A stretch of DNA of 64,000 nt from Plasmodiophora brassicae. Lineage: Eukaryota; Endomyxa: Phytomyxea; Phytomyxea; Plasmodiophorida. A model generated the notes under the pieces. The model worked only from the letters and a program-made list of their open reading frames with translations. It made no database searches and was not told the origin of the DNA. Shown here in pieces: positions 1-10,140 of this stretch. The DNA is taken from positions 620,001-684,000 of the forward strand of contig CP145417.1 of the NCBI GenBank assembly GCA_036867785.1. Direction: 5' to 3'. A program made the translations under genes and the position numbers. Position 1 is the stretch's first letter. Every line of letters begins with the position of its first letter.

Positions 1-219
1 GACGCCCGTGCCGGCGGCGTAGGCCGCCTTGGCGGTGCCGGATCCGACCGCGTTGTACAGGACGGCCACGTCCCGACGAACGAAGGTGTACAGCGTCGCC
101 GCATCCGTGTAGACCGATGCCGGCAAGGTACCGCCGTCGCCCGTGACGATGATCTGCGCGATCGCCGCCTGGCGTAGGAGGTCGCATACGACCACCAATA
201 TCGTGGCCGACAACCTCAT
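1..219 (-). CDS. N-terminus of a second PstS-ectodomain GPCR (cut by window edge)
   Basis: Reading the minus strand from ATG at 219 gives 73 codons with no stop before the window edge. The protein starts with a hydrophobic signal peptide (MRLSATILVVVCDLLRQAA). It continues with TDAATLYTFVRRDVAVLYNA and VGSGTAKAAYAAGTG, which match residue for residue the start of the complete receptor encoded at 537-3834. It is therefore a tandem paralogue on the same strand. YNxVGSG is the ligand-loop motif of PstS-type phosphate-binding proteins. The 7TM part would lie outside the window. The match over 70 residues makes the relationship secure; whether the rest of the gene is intact cannot be seen. Confidence 0.85.
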   Translation of the reverse strand, partial: MRLSATILVVVCDLLRQAAIAQIIVTGDGGTLPASVYTDAATLYTFVRRDVAVLYNAVGSGTAKAAYAAGTGV

Positions 220-293
220 CGTGGCGAACCGCGATCCTTCACTAGCCTTGTGACTGGCGGCCCGGTCGGGCCACTGTCGCTGCCTGACCTGGA

Positions 294-301
294 AGTATAT
301 A
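294..301 (-). promoter_or_regulatory. TATA-like element upstream of the partial GPCR
   Basis: GTATATAC lies about 75 bp before the ATG at 219, in the 317-bp gap between the two receptor genes. It is palindromic, so orientation is inferred from the gene it precedes. No other element is evident in 220-536. Confidence 0.3.
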
Positions 302-536
302 CTGTAGTGCTACCCTGTACCGAGGCGCTGGGCCGAGCTGACCAATGGGTCACCTGTCGACCTCCGGGTGGTCGTTCGAGGCTCCTATGGTTCGAGTTGG
401 TTGGCGATGGAGTGCAACCAATGCCGGGCATAACCCATTGCAGGTTGCATAGACCAACAGCTGCGTTGCCGATAGTCGACGCCCAATCCGACATCGGCGA
501 CCGAATCCCCGCTGCGTCCAACCAAATGCACACGAT

Positions 537-3500
537 TCATTGCAGCGGTGGCGCATGGGGCACCTGGCCGATGTCGGCGACGCGGTACTTTCTGTGCCAC
601 CAGAACTGTGGTGAATCGTGGCTGGGCCTGATCGGACTGGCCGGCGGTCGGGACGGAGTCGCAGGGCCGGTGGGCGTCTCCCGGGTGGCTCCCATGCCCG
701 TCGACGTCAGCTTGTCTCTGTTCTTGGAGATCGTGTGCGTTTCCGACTCGCCGGAGCGTACGACGATGAGTTTGGGGATGAACAGGATGCCCAGCGTCGA
801 CGCCAGCGTGAAGAAAGCGGCCAGCGTAGTGGCGAGCAGGGTGACAGCCGGCGGAGCATTGCTGAAGGTTATCATCGGCATTGTAAGCTGTAACAGGCGC
901 GAATCAGAGCATGCTGGCATACGTGCTGGCGTGGCCTGACGATGGCAATCAACAGGGCGCTATAGATGCACATGCCGATCTGTTTGGAGTCGTTCAGGGC
1001 CTGGATCTCGACGGACGAGGTCTGGAACGACACCCAGGACCCCATGATGAGGATGGCGCCCTTGTAGACGACCAGCACGAAGATGAATGACGACCGGTGC
1101 CGCGAGTTGCAGAATGCTTCCTGTGGGGTAATCATACGCGACGCCGGTGCCGCCGGATCCGCGTACGATTGCCCATCCTGCAGAGCCATGGACATGGGGT
1201 CCATGATCATCCACGCCCCCAGCACCACCACATCAACCAGCAGAAGCAGGGCGAGATGACGCAACAGCATGACGTTCGTCACAATCACCGTCTTCAGGCG
1301 AAGCAGGACGAATATCTGCAAAGGACATGAATACCGCTTCAGTCGGCATCGAAAGCGTCGAACCTTATAGACCCTCCAGGTCTTGACAAACAGGCCACCA
1401 TACGCCAACGTGAACGCAATGCAGAACAGTACCATTTGGAAGTTGCACTGAAGCCCAAACGCGGGATCATCCATGGCGGGGTACGCTGTGATGGCGGGCG
1501 CCACGAACCCCAAGGCGGCCCCAAGTGCAATGATGCTGTTGAAGAGCGGAGATGACATCTGAATGTACGGCAGGGATCGATAATGGTACTGGAACGTTAG
1601 AACGCCGACGGCCAGGGCTAGCCCAACGGCCATGATTGCGATAACGGCGGCAGATATGCCGGCAGGGACCGGAAGGCGCTGGAAGACATTGGAGACTGCG
1701 ACGACCGGTGGCGCCAGGATGGACACCCCGTCGCATGTGATCTGGGCGGCCGGCGAATCGGCTGTCGTGTTGGCGAGCCGGTACGCCCCCAGGTTCATCT
1801 GCGTAATGGGCGCGTCGGAGATGGACGGGTTGAAGAGCCATCCCAGGGTCCGGGCGACGCGCTGTCCATCGGGGCACCCAGCGCCGGACGCCCCTGACGT
1901 GTACTGCTGCCGGGCGACGACATGCATCGGGAATCGTAGCTGGTAACAAGTAGGCGATGCGGATCCATGCAACGTACAGTTGGTCAGCGACGAGCTCGAT
2001 GGTGACAGTGGCGTCGAGCGCCCATCGAACAGGATACGGGCAACGTTGTCCGATGCGGTCTGCGACAGCTCGTAGTACCCCAGCGAGTATGGTTTGACGA
2101 GCAGCGCCGCTTGGACAGACGGCGACGTGGGCTCCAGAAGCGAATGGCAGGGCGTGAACGCTTGCAGAGGCTGATTCGGGTACAGGATACCGTAAAGGTT
2201 CACGGTCGACGGGTGGTTCGGGTCCAGCGGCATCACCACCGATATCGCCTGGTTGGGCAGAGTCATGGACGGGTTCAGCGCCACCAGAGCCGGATCGTTC
2301 CACATGCAGATAGCGCCGTTCAGGATCTTCCGGATAACGTCGAACGACAGCGTCAGCGTCTCAGTCTGGGGTGGGAGTACGTAGGCGAAGACCGTTGCCA
2401 TTGAAAAGAATGGGACCGATAGGACCTGGCTGGCATCCGATGCCGGTAATGCATTGACGGTGGCACCTGGCACAACAGCAAATGCAATGGACCCGTTCAG
2501 GACTTGCTGGATGGCGCCCGTGTACTCCACTGTCTTCACGTACTCGAGCGTATACGTGCTCCTGACATCGGCCGGGCCACTCTCGACGAAAGCATGCCCG
2601 AAGATGTTGAAGATGGACTGGGCCACCTTCACGCCGGCTCCGACAATCGTGGGTGGCGCAGGTGGCGCCTCCAGCTGGACGCTGTTGCATTTCACGGAAG
2701 AATACAACTTGTTGAGAACGGTATTGAGAGAGCCCGTCGACAGGGTGACGAACCCGTACTTGCCGGCGGTAGCCGCCACCGCTGGGCTCGTGTAGAACCA
2801 CAGCCAGAACTTCAGTGCATCATCCTTCAACGGGCAGTCGCTGCCGAGCTGGGTATGAAAGATCAGGTAGGTGAACGTGGAGATGGGCCAGGCGCCCGGT
2901 GCGTTCGAGTCCAATAGGTTGATGTTCATGCTCGCGTCAAAGTCGCCGTCGTTGGCTGCGACTGCCCGCGAAACGCCATCGATTCCGGGGGCCACCGTCC
3001 GGCCAGCTAAGTTCACGATGCGGGCGATCGACACGCCGACGTTCTCAGCGTCGTATAGGACGCTATCTGTGTAGCATATGGTCAGATGCGATCGATAACC
3101 AAGCACCGGCCCTGAACGGCCTACATCCGATGGAGTAGGGCGTCAACAGGACGTTGGCGACCACGCCCGGGTTGCCGACTCCTTGGATCACGTTGGTGAC
3201 GTTCCAGTTGACCAGGTCGGCCCCACCGAAGTGGACCTTGAACGAGGGATCAAACGACGATAATGCAGAGGAGAACACGTTGGTCGTGCCACTGGCGTCT
3301 TGCCGGACAACAACCGCGATTGGTTGGTTGGGCAACACCTGGCCCGGGTTCGCCTGCGCGATCATTGAATCGTTCCACCGGGTGATAACGCCCATGAAGA
3401 TCTTCGCTAGCGCGGGACGCGTCAGGACGAGCGGGGCCGTCAGCTCCGGCACGTTATAAATCGGCACCACAGCAGTGGCAATCGTCGGGAACTGAGCACA

Positions 3501-3834
3501 CGACGGCATTCAATCGGCACACTATCAAGCGATCGTGCGAACGAGCGCATACCATTTGAAGGTCTGGCGTGCTGGCGTACATGGAGGCTGCTATGGGCGA
3601 GTCGCTGCACGCGAACGTGCCCGTACCGGCAGCGTACGCCGCCTTCGCCGCACCGGACCCGACCGCATTGTACCGGACGACCACCTCGGGGCGGACGAAC
3701 GTGTACAACGTCGCCGCGTCCTTGTAGACGGCCTCTGGCAATGTGCCGCCGGGGCCGCCCACGATGATATGGGCAACGCCAACCTCAAGGAGCGCCTGCC
3801 AAGCCGTCAATATGACGATGAATAACATCACCAT
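537..3834 (-). CDS. Class C-like GPCR with tandem PstS-like (phosphate-binding) ectodomain
   Basis: Four exons (3834-3553, 3491-3125, 3066-923, 887-537; introns 61, 58 and 35 nt) give about 1047 aa. After a signal peptide comes a PstS-like domain: YNAVGSGAAKAAYAAG, then IFMGVITRWND and VVVRQDASGTTNVF, the SGTT loop that binds phosphate in PstS. The second junction restores SIGYSVLYDAENVG. A second, diverged PBP-like domain follows (about 260-520; CMWND and QAISVVMPLD, but no SGTT). The C-terminus has seven hydrophobic segments typical of class C GPCRs, ending in TM7 with FIPKLIVV (FxPK signature) and a short tail. The tandem partner is at 1-219. By family it should be a plasma-membrane receptor; phosphate as ligand is inference. 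Confidence 0.85.
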
Positions 3835-4095
3835 GTGCCAGACGGCCGACTACACTGTGCTAGGAGACACACACACACACCCGTATCATTAACGTGGCTG
3901 GTCTGTGACGACCTCTGCTTCCGTCTGTCCCGGAACGGATACACACGTGATGGGGGGACTGGCATGCGGGAACATTGCCGCTGAACGACGCCAGCAGCGC
4001 GACAAAGTGGCTAGGCCCTGCCCCGAAGATGATGGGGAAACAGCGATCTGCTGTCACCCTCGTGTGTTATGATCGTGATTAGGGGGGATACAGTG
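3835..4095. other. Intergenic region with (CA)n tract
   Basis: The gap between the GPCR start and the stop of the LRR gene holds a short CA microsatellite near 3870-3882. It should contain the GPCR promoter. No convincing TATA element was seen. Confidence 0.4.
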
Positions 4096-6261
4096 TTATC
4101 GCAGGGCGAGATCGATCGTGTCGGGGTGGTTGGGGTTCGTGGAGACGGCGACAGCAACGTGTTTGATGAGGTCGGACGATATACCGTCCCTATCGACTTC
4201 GTGCGCAGTGATGCACGGTCGTATCGTGCCGCGTTGGCCACAGGCGACCACGATTCTGGCGTCCACCTGGTACAGGTCCAGGGTGTGCAGGTCGGCCAAG
4301 GCGTCCATGACATGCAGAACGTCCTGACCCGTCAGCCCCGACAACGCACGACGGTTTCCAAGCACCATCTGCTGGATTCGGGGAGCCCGACTCGCAATGC
4401 CACGAACGCCTCGAACGTCGACCGACGTGCACAACCCGATGTCGAGGCTTGTCAGCGTGGCACCGCACGCCTCCAGGATCTCGTGCAGCGCGTCGCTGGA
4501 GATGGCGCACAGCGACATGCGCAGCGTTGTCAGCACCGTCGAACGCGACAGGAGCGCCGCGATCCCCGTCCCGCGGACGCCAACGCAGGCCGACACGGTC
4601 AGCGACACGAGGTTCGGCAGACGCAGCGACGCGAGATGCGCATCCCTTAGCGTCGCATTGTTCGCCAGGTTCACATGGGAGAGCAACGGGGCCGACGACC
4701 CAAACCCGTCTAGGCGTGACACGTCGCGCTGGCGGCACAGGACGACCTTGGACAGGACGGGCCACGTCCCGGCACGAAGCGGGAGCGATCCCAGCGACGC
4801 CGACCGCAGGGACGGCGACAGCGTAGCGACGACCGCGATTGCGTCTCGTGTGTGCATTCGCTCGCAGCCGGAGGCGAATAGGTGTCGAATTCGAGGGCAG
4901 TGCCTTGCAATGGAATGCAGTGATGCGGAGGTCAGGGCAGTGTTGTAGGAGACGTCCAGGTACGTTACCCCAGGTAGGCGTGCCACGAGCTCGCCCACAG
5001 CGTCGTCTGTTACACCACTGCATGACGCCATTGTCAGCTTCGACAGCAACGAAGACAGCGCTGAGGATCGTGTCGCGGATGCCTTTCGCATTGATATTGG
5101 TTCGCGTTCTACAGCGTCGCCTGCCTCTGATTCGGCATCGCGTGCAGGACCACATGGCGACAAGTCGGGGATATCAGCGCTGGTAGGTGATGCACGCGGC
5201 AGCGTGAACGTCGAGGTGGCCATGTGCGGCTCTGTAATGGGATCGTCGTATTCGGGATCGAACGTGCAACCGTCCATATCGAAGGACTCGATGGCGGGAA
5301 GCGTGAAGATGAGAGCCGGGAGGCCTCTCAAGGCCGGGTTCCCTGCGCAGGACAGTGAACGTAATCGCTGCAGTGGTACAGACGTCAATGATTGTGCAGG
5401 TAGATTGCAGTGGGAAACATCCAGGGACGTTAATTGGCGATGCAGCGCGTTGCTTCCTTCGGCGAGGATAGCGGCAGCAATTCGCGGGCACCCCGGGACG
5501 CCTAGTGATGTCAGCGAAGGCAACGCCGCGATTAACGTTGGCAACGAGGAGCTGTTCGAGTGCGAGGACCGCGACATGTTCAAGGTGTGGAGGCGTCTGG
5601 TTGAAATCAGGTTGGCAATCTGCGATGCGGTTACAGAGCCGCAAGCAGCGATCACGTTCGCGTGCGTACAGACGAACGATAGCGAGCGGACCTGGTCCGC
5701 ATGCCGGACGACAGCATCGACGGCGGAGGGCTTTGCTCGACATTCGATCGTGATCGAAGTTCGTCGACGGAGCATGCGGCGGAGACGTCGTTGCCGGGAT
5801 AGCGCGGCACCGATCGTTATGTGCGGGTACGCATACGACGCTCGATGGAACGCAGAACAGGACGGAGCGACGCCCAGGAACAGGCTTCGGCTATCCAGGC
5901 AAGGCAGCACCTGGCCAACAAACACTGCATGGGGTACTGGAATCGGCCAGTCCAGAAAAGGCGACGGACGCGATGCCGATAGAGACGCTTCCTCGCTGCT
6001 GGTGCTGCTATTGCGGCTGCTGACGCATGGCGCAACGCTGGAAGGCGCGGACGACTCGGCGCTCAACGACGGCGAACGATGTCGTTTCGGGGACGGCAAA
6101 CGGCGCTCGTGGCCTGGCGAGACCACGAACGCCGACATGGCTATGTACAGTAAACGATCGACTGTACCGCCGGCACGTCCAAGATCGCGCACGAAAGCCG
6201 GTCGCAGCCTCATCAGGTGCAGTCTACGGTTGGGGCGGCGCCGCTGCGCAGAGAACGCCAC
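4096..6261 (-). CDS. F-box-like / leucine-rich repeat protein
   Basis: Single exon, up to 721 aa. The first 41 residues are Arg-rich, and a start at 6138 (MSAFVVSPGHERR) is equally possible. An F-box-like segment (VPHAVFVGQVLPCLDSRSLF...) lies at about residues 105-145, after a Ser-rich low-complexity stretch. From about 190 to 690 there are irregular leucine-rich repeats of the cysteine-containing AMN1/FBXL type (LTSLDVSHCNLPAQSL, LTMASCSGVTDDAVGEL, VTYLDVSYNTALTSASL, LTSLDIGLCTSVDVRGV). A Ser/Glu-rich insert at about 350-400 interrupts the repeats. The pattern fits a substrate receptor of an SCF ubiquitin ligase. The LRRs are clear; the F-box is weaker. Confidence 0.75.
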   Translation of the reverse strand: MAFSAQRRRPNRRLHLMRLRPAFVRDLGRAGGTVDRLLYIAMSAFVVSPGHERRLPSPKRHRSPSLSAESSAPSSVAPCVSSRNSSTSSEEASLSASRPSPFLDWPIPVPHAVFVGQVLPCLDSRSLFLGVAPSCSAFHRASYAYPHITIGAALSRQRRLRRMLRRRTSITIECRAKPSAVDAVVRHADQVRSLSFVCTHANVIAACGSVTASQIANLISTRRLHTLNMSRSSHSNSSSLPTLIAALPSLTSLGVPGCPRIAAAILAEGSNALHRQLTSLDVSHCNLPAQSLTSVPLQRLRSLSCAGNPALRGLPALIFTLPAIESFDMDGCTFDPEYDDPITEPHMATSTFTLPRASPTSADIPDLSPCGPARDAESEAGDAVEREPISMRKASATRSSALSSLLSKLTMASCSGVTDDAVGELVARLPGVTYLDVSYNTALTSASLHSIARHCPRIRHLFASGCERMHTRDAIAVVATLSPSLRSASLGSLPLRAGTWPVLSKVVLCRQRDVSRLDGFGSSAPLLSHVNLANNATLRDAHLASLRLPNLVSLTVSACVGVRGTGIAALLSRSTVLTTLRMSLCAISSDALHEILEACGATLTSLDIGLCTSVDVRGVRGIASRAPRIQQMVLGNRRALSGLTGQDVLHVMDALADLHTLDLYQVDARIVVACGQRGTIRPCITAHEVDRDGISSDLIKHVAVAVSTNPNHPDTIDLALR

Positions 6262-6329
6262 ACCTGCGATGTCTGCAGATGTATATACCAGTCGCGCTTA
6301 GCGTACATGAAATCGCAGGGGCTGGCCGT

Positions 6330-6881
6330 TTAGCGGCGATGGGGGCTGACGATACCCGATTTCAGGCTTGGCCCGCTCTTCATAGCGTTCGTCGCGTCTT
6401 GCGTCGCCGAATTGCGGACGCCGACGCCCTGCTGGCTCTGTTGCTTGGCATGCCCTGCACGGCCGTCGTCGACCCATTTCGTGAACGTCGCCTTGAAACG
6501 CTTCTTGTAGGTGTCCACGTCACGCTGACGGTTGAAATCGAGCGCCCGGCGATGTTGCGCGCTGAGCCGGGCGGCCTTGGCACTCTGTTCGTGGCCCCGG
6601 GCTTCGCTTCTCTTCTTCAGGCGCTTCTCGGAATCGCCCGTCCGTCTCTTGTGCACGACGTCCATATTCGCAGCGTTATCATGGCCGAGACGGTCGTTCA
6701 ACAGATTGTCTCCAGCGTGTCGCGCACCCAACCCGAATCTGTTGCCAAACCATCCACCAGCGCTCGTCTTCCTCTGCGAGGCGGTCGCCGGCGCTAGCAC
6801 CTCGCCTTCGTCCCCCGATAGGCTCGCGCCCGCTGCTACGATACCCAGTAATAACAACACGACGAACGCTACACGTGCCAT
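6330..6881 (-). CDS. Small secreted, basic, lysine/arginine-rich protein
   Basis: The frame is open from 6980, but the Met at 6881 starts a textbook signal peptide (MARVAFVVLLLLGIVAAGAS) and is preferred, giving 183 aa. The mature part is hydrophilic and strongly basic, Gly/Asn-rich at first (GGWFGNRFGLGARHAGDN). It then has many KR-rich helical segments (KRRTGDSEKRLKKRSEA, DTYKKRFKATFTKWVDDG) and no cysteines. I recognise no family. The dibasic and KR runs could be processing sites or a nuclear localisation signal. It is a candidate secreted effector or cell-surface protein; function is unknown. Confidence 0.6.
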   Translation of the reverse strand: MARVAFVVLLLLGIVAAGASLSGDEGEVLAPATASQRKTSAGGWFGNRFGLGARHAGDNLLNDRLGHDNAANMDVVHKRRTGDSEKRLKKRSEARGHEQSAKAARLSAQHRRALDFNRQRDVDTYKKRFKATFTKWVDDGRAGHAKQQSQQGVGVRNSATQDATNAMKSGPSLKSGIVSPHRR

Positions 6882-7034
6882 ACCTCGTTTCGGGTATTCG
6901 GCCGGAACGGAGGGCATCTCCGCCACAAGCTGCCTCCCTTTGCCAACCTCGGAGACGACCTGGTCTACGCCCCCGATCACAAGGATACCATGTCCGTTCC
7001 AACGTTCGGTGAATCCGGTACCCTGTACTAAACG

Positions 7035-8930
7035 TCATCGCAGAGACCGAAACACGAGGTCAGCGTTTTCGAGGTCGCCGACAAGAACGTAGGCGTAGAC
7101 GAACGCGGACGCCACCGCGGGATCGTCGGACACGTTCTTCTCGTCGGAGCAGCGCTGCAGGTTGACCACGGCAGACGGTTGCAGCGACCTCCCGGCCGCT
7201 CTCACGAGACCGGCCATCAAGGTGCCACCGACCTGTACGCCCTGGTCGACCATTGCATGAAACATGGCCAACGCATGCGAAAAGCGATCCGCTTTGGCGT
7301 ACACACAGAGCATGTTCGCGAGCACCTCCACTATTAGCCGCTGGCCCGACTTCTTCACCATCATGAATGTGTCCATTGCTTTCGCAAGCTGCCCGTGCCG
7401 GCTGTACGCGACGATCAGCGCGTTGCACGTGACGACATCGGGAAGAGCCGTCATTGCCCGCTCGTGAAACACCTGTTCTGCGAGGCGCAACTCGCCGAAC
7501 AGGTCGTACACAGACACGAACGCGCACACGACGGTATCGTCATCGAGCAGGCGCGCCTCATGCGCGTACCGGTGAAGGCGGTAGATCGATATTCTGTCAG
7601 AGCAGCGACCACATGCGGCAACGAGGCATGCGAACGCAGGCGCATCAACCGCGACGCCCTCGTCCACCATAGTCTGGTACAAAGCCATGGCATCGTCGGT
7701 GCGATCCGCCTTGGCATAGACGGACAGCGCATTCGTGTACACGTGTTCGTCGAGCGCCAGGCCGGACGATTTCAGGCGTTCAAACGTGTGGATTGCGCGC
7801 TCCAGCATGCCATGGTGGGCGTAGGCGGCGATCATCGCGTTGAACGCTTGCAGGTTCGGGGTCGCCTGTTCCGACCGCTCCCGGAACACGTGTTCGGCGG
7901 CGCCCAGATCGCCACAATGGTCGTACGCGTAGACGAACGCGCAGACGATAAAGTCGTCGCCCAGTACACCGCGCTCGAATGCATAGCGATATAGGGCACG
8001 GACGTCTGCGGGCGTGCCCGTTCGGCCACACGCCGCAACGACCTGCGAGAACACAGGCGTGTCAACGTCAACGTACCGTTCGACCATCTGATGGAACAGC
8101 GCCAGCGCGTCGAGGAGACGGTCGTTCTTGGCGAGCGCAGACAGAGCCAGGGTGTAGACGTGCGCCGATGGCGACATGCCGATGGCGTGCATCCAGTGGA
8201 TGGCGTTGACGGCGGGCGAAAACCGGTTCTGGGCCAGGATCGCCTTGACGAGGTTGGCGTACACGCGTTCGTTGCGATGCGGGTGGATCCGACCCGACCG
8301 GATCAGGTCCAGCAAACGTTCGGCGGTGTCGGCGGCCGCCGGGCTCTTCGCTTCAGCGCAGCACGCCGCGAAGATGGAGAGCAGCGGCTCGCTGATAGGC
8401 ACATCACGGTCGACCGCATCGGCCACGAGGAACAGGGCCGACGACGGTTGGTTTGCCACCCGGCACGTATGGGCCACCGCGAACAGAACGTCGTGGGTCT
8501 TCGGGCCCCATTTCGCGAACGATTCCAGAGCATCGCCAATCATGGGCGGATCGGCATGCTGGCACGCCGCGAGGAGCGTCAGGAACAGCGTCTGGTCGAC
8601 GCGATGGCGACGAGCGACCGCCGCCTGGAGCACCGTCGGCGCCTTCGACGGGAGATGATGCCTGCAGAACGACATCACCGACTGGAAGAACGGCAGGCTC
8701 GTCATGTCGTATCGCGTGCCGAGCACGCGCTGGTACACCGCCCATGCGCGATCCGGGTCGGTCTCCTGCCGCAGCGCCCGGATCGCCAACCCTGCAGACG
8801 GGCGGCGCATGAAATCCAGGAACCGTTTCGCCTGCGACGGCCCCGGTTCGCCGTCGGCGCGAACGCTCAGCAGGCGGGCCCATTGCGGTCGCCGACGACG
8901 AAGAAGCACGCGGGCGCCATCACCCGGCAT
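7035..8930 (-). CDS. Pentatricopeptide repeat (PPR) protein
   Basis: Single exon, 631 aa. An Arg-rich N-terminus without acidic residues early on suggests mitochondrial import. About 12-14 tandem 35-residue helical-hairpin repeats follow, recognisable by NAMIAAYAHHGMLERAIHTF, YTNALSVYAKADRTDDAMAL and NALIVAYSRHGQLAKAMDTF. PPR proteins bind organellar RNA in stability, editing or translation. A shorter paralogue lies at 59746-61179 and shares AIRALRQETDPDRAW...SFCRHHLPS near its start. Family assignment is secure; RNA target unknown. Confidence 0.9.
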   Translation of the reverse strand: MPGDGARVLLRRRRPQWARLLSVRADGEPGPSQAKRFLDFMRRPSAGLAIRALRQETDPDRAWAVYQRVLGTRYDMTSLPFFQSVMSFCRHHLPSKAPTVLQAAVARRHRVDQTLFLTLLAACQHADPPMIGDALESFAKWGPKTHDVLFAVAHTCRVANQPSSALFLVADAVDRDVPISEPLLSIFAACCAEAKSPAAADTAERLLDLIRSGRIHPHRNERVYANLVKAILAQNRFSPAVNAIHWMHAIGMSPSAHVYTLALSALAKNDRLLDALALFHQMVERYVDVDTPVFSQVVAACGRTGTPADVRALYRYAFERGVLGDDFIVCAFVYAYDHCGDLGAAEHVFRERSEQATPNLQAFNAMIAAYAHHGMLERAIHTFERLKSSGLALDEHVYTNALSVYAKADRTDDAMALYQTMVDEGVAVDAPAFACLVAACGRCSDRISIYRLHRYAHEARLLDDDTVVCAFVSVYDLFGELRLAEQVFHERAMTALPDVVTCNALIVAYSRHGQLAKAMDTFMMVKKSGQRLIVEVLANMLCVYAKADRFSHALAMFHAMVDQGVQVGGTLMAGLVRAAGRSLQPSAVVNLQRCSDEKNVSDDPAVASAFVYAYVLVGDLENADLVFRSLR

Positions 8931-9137
8931 GCGCGAAAATGGCTTCCCCGGCCGGGTGCTTCGCCATCGTCACACGGGGACCACCAGCAGCGGGGGGCCA
9001 CAGTCGGACAGATAGAGGCGTTCGTGTGTCGAGTGGTGTGCACACTCCAGGGGTCAGCTGGGCGGCGGTATCCTTCGTTGGCTGGGTTGCTTCCCGAGGC
9101 GGTCCGGATTTTCTCCGTACGAAGGACAGGGCGGGTC

Positions 9138-10085
9138 ATGAGGCGCGGCGTCGGCGTCGGCGGCCTGAAGAAGCAGAAGGAGGCGGCCGCCAAGTTCAGG
9201 CAGGCCGGCAAGGAGATCGAGCAGACGCAGATGGCGCATGTACGATGCCCATCTGCGCGCGTGTGCGTGTGAGTGTGTGGCCGCGGTCGGCCCTGATGGT
9301 GCAGGTATAGGTCCGCGCGAGCCTGGCGGTGTTCAAGGAGAAGCTGGAGTCGTTCGCGATCAAGCATCGGAACGAGATCCGGTCGAACCCGCAGTTTCGG
9401 GCCCAGTTCGCCAAGATGTGTAGCAAGATTGGCGTCGACCCGCTGGCCTCCAACAAGGGGTTTTGGTCGGAACTGCTGGGCGTCGGTGACTTCTACTACG
9501 AGCTCAGCGTTCAGATCATTGAAATCTGCCTCGCGACGCGTCCCCAGAATGGTATATATGCTTCTGTCGTGCTGGGCCTGTCACGTCATCACTGATGTCG
9601 TTCGCTCAGGCGGGCTGCTGTCGCTGATGGAGTTGCTGACGAGGTTGGAGCGACGACGTGGAGCGTCAGCGCAGGCCATCTCAGTGGACGATGTCCGACG
9701 AGCGATCGAGAAGGTCCAGACACTGGGGAAGGGGTTCGGCATTGTCCATGTGGACAACAGACCAATGATCTTGTCCGTGCCGACCGAATTCAATCGGGAT
9801 CACACGGACGTACTCGCCGTCGCGCAGGTGGGCTCCTTGTAGGTCTGCCCTCCGTTTCTCCTTGGCCTAAGGTTGTCTCGATAGCAATCCGATGGGCACA
9901 CGTCGCTGCAGGTGCTGGGCACGGCACTGCAATGGCCAGAAGCACGTTGCGAGAAAGTCCTGCAACTGCTGCTCGATCTCGGTATCGCCTGGGTCGATTG
10001 CTACGACCCGCAGAAGCACGAGTACTGGTTCCCAAGTCTAATCAACAACGCCGACAATGCTGTTCAACAAACGCTTGCGATTTAG
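9138..10085 (+). CDS. SNF8: ESCRT-II subunit VPS22 / SNF8
   Basis: Four exons (9138-9239, 9311-9551, 9610-9827, 9885-10085; introns 71, 58 and 57 nt) encode 253 aa, the usual length of the family. The start [20 protein letters not shown] is almost invariant in eukaryotes. [35 protein letters not shown] and the restored PQNGGLLSL follow. The two winged-helix domains end with [20 protein letters not shown] and PSL, as expected. The protein is part of the ESCRT-II complex that sorts ubiquitinated membrane proteins at endosomes. Splice sites were chosen because each one restores the conserved sequence. Confidence 0.97.
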
Positions 10086-10140
10086 CCGTGGCTGAAACCT
10101 CAGAGTGCATATAGCCTGGTTTGCAGAACCATATGCCGTT

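Noticed and set aside
5204-6301. Plus-strand open frame of 365 codons opposite the LRR gene
   Set aside because: Antisense shadow of a G+C-rich coding sequence; no motif, while the minus strand shows clear LRRs.
8091-9272. Plus-strand open frame of 393 codons opposite the PPR gene
   Set aside because: Mirrors the PPR repeats; only its last 34 codons, in the same frame, are real (exon 1 of VPS22).
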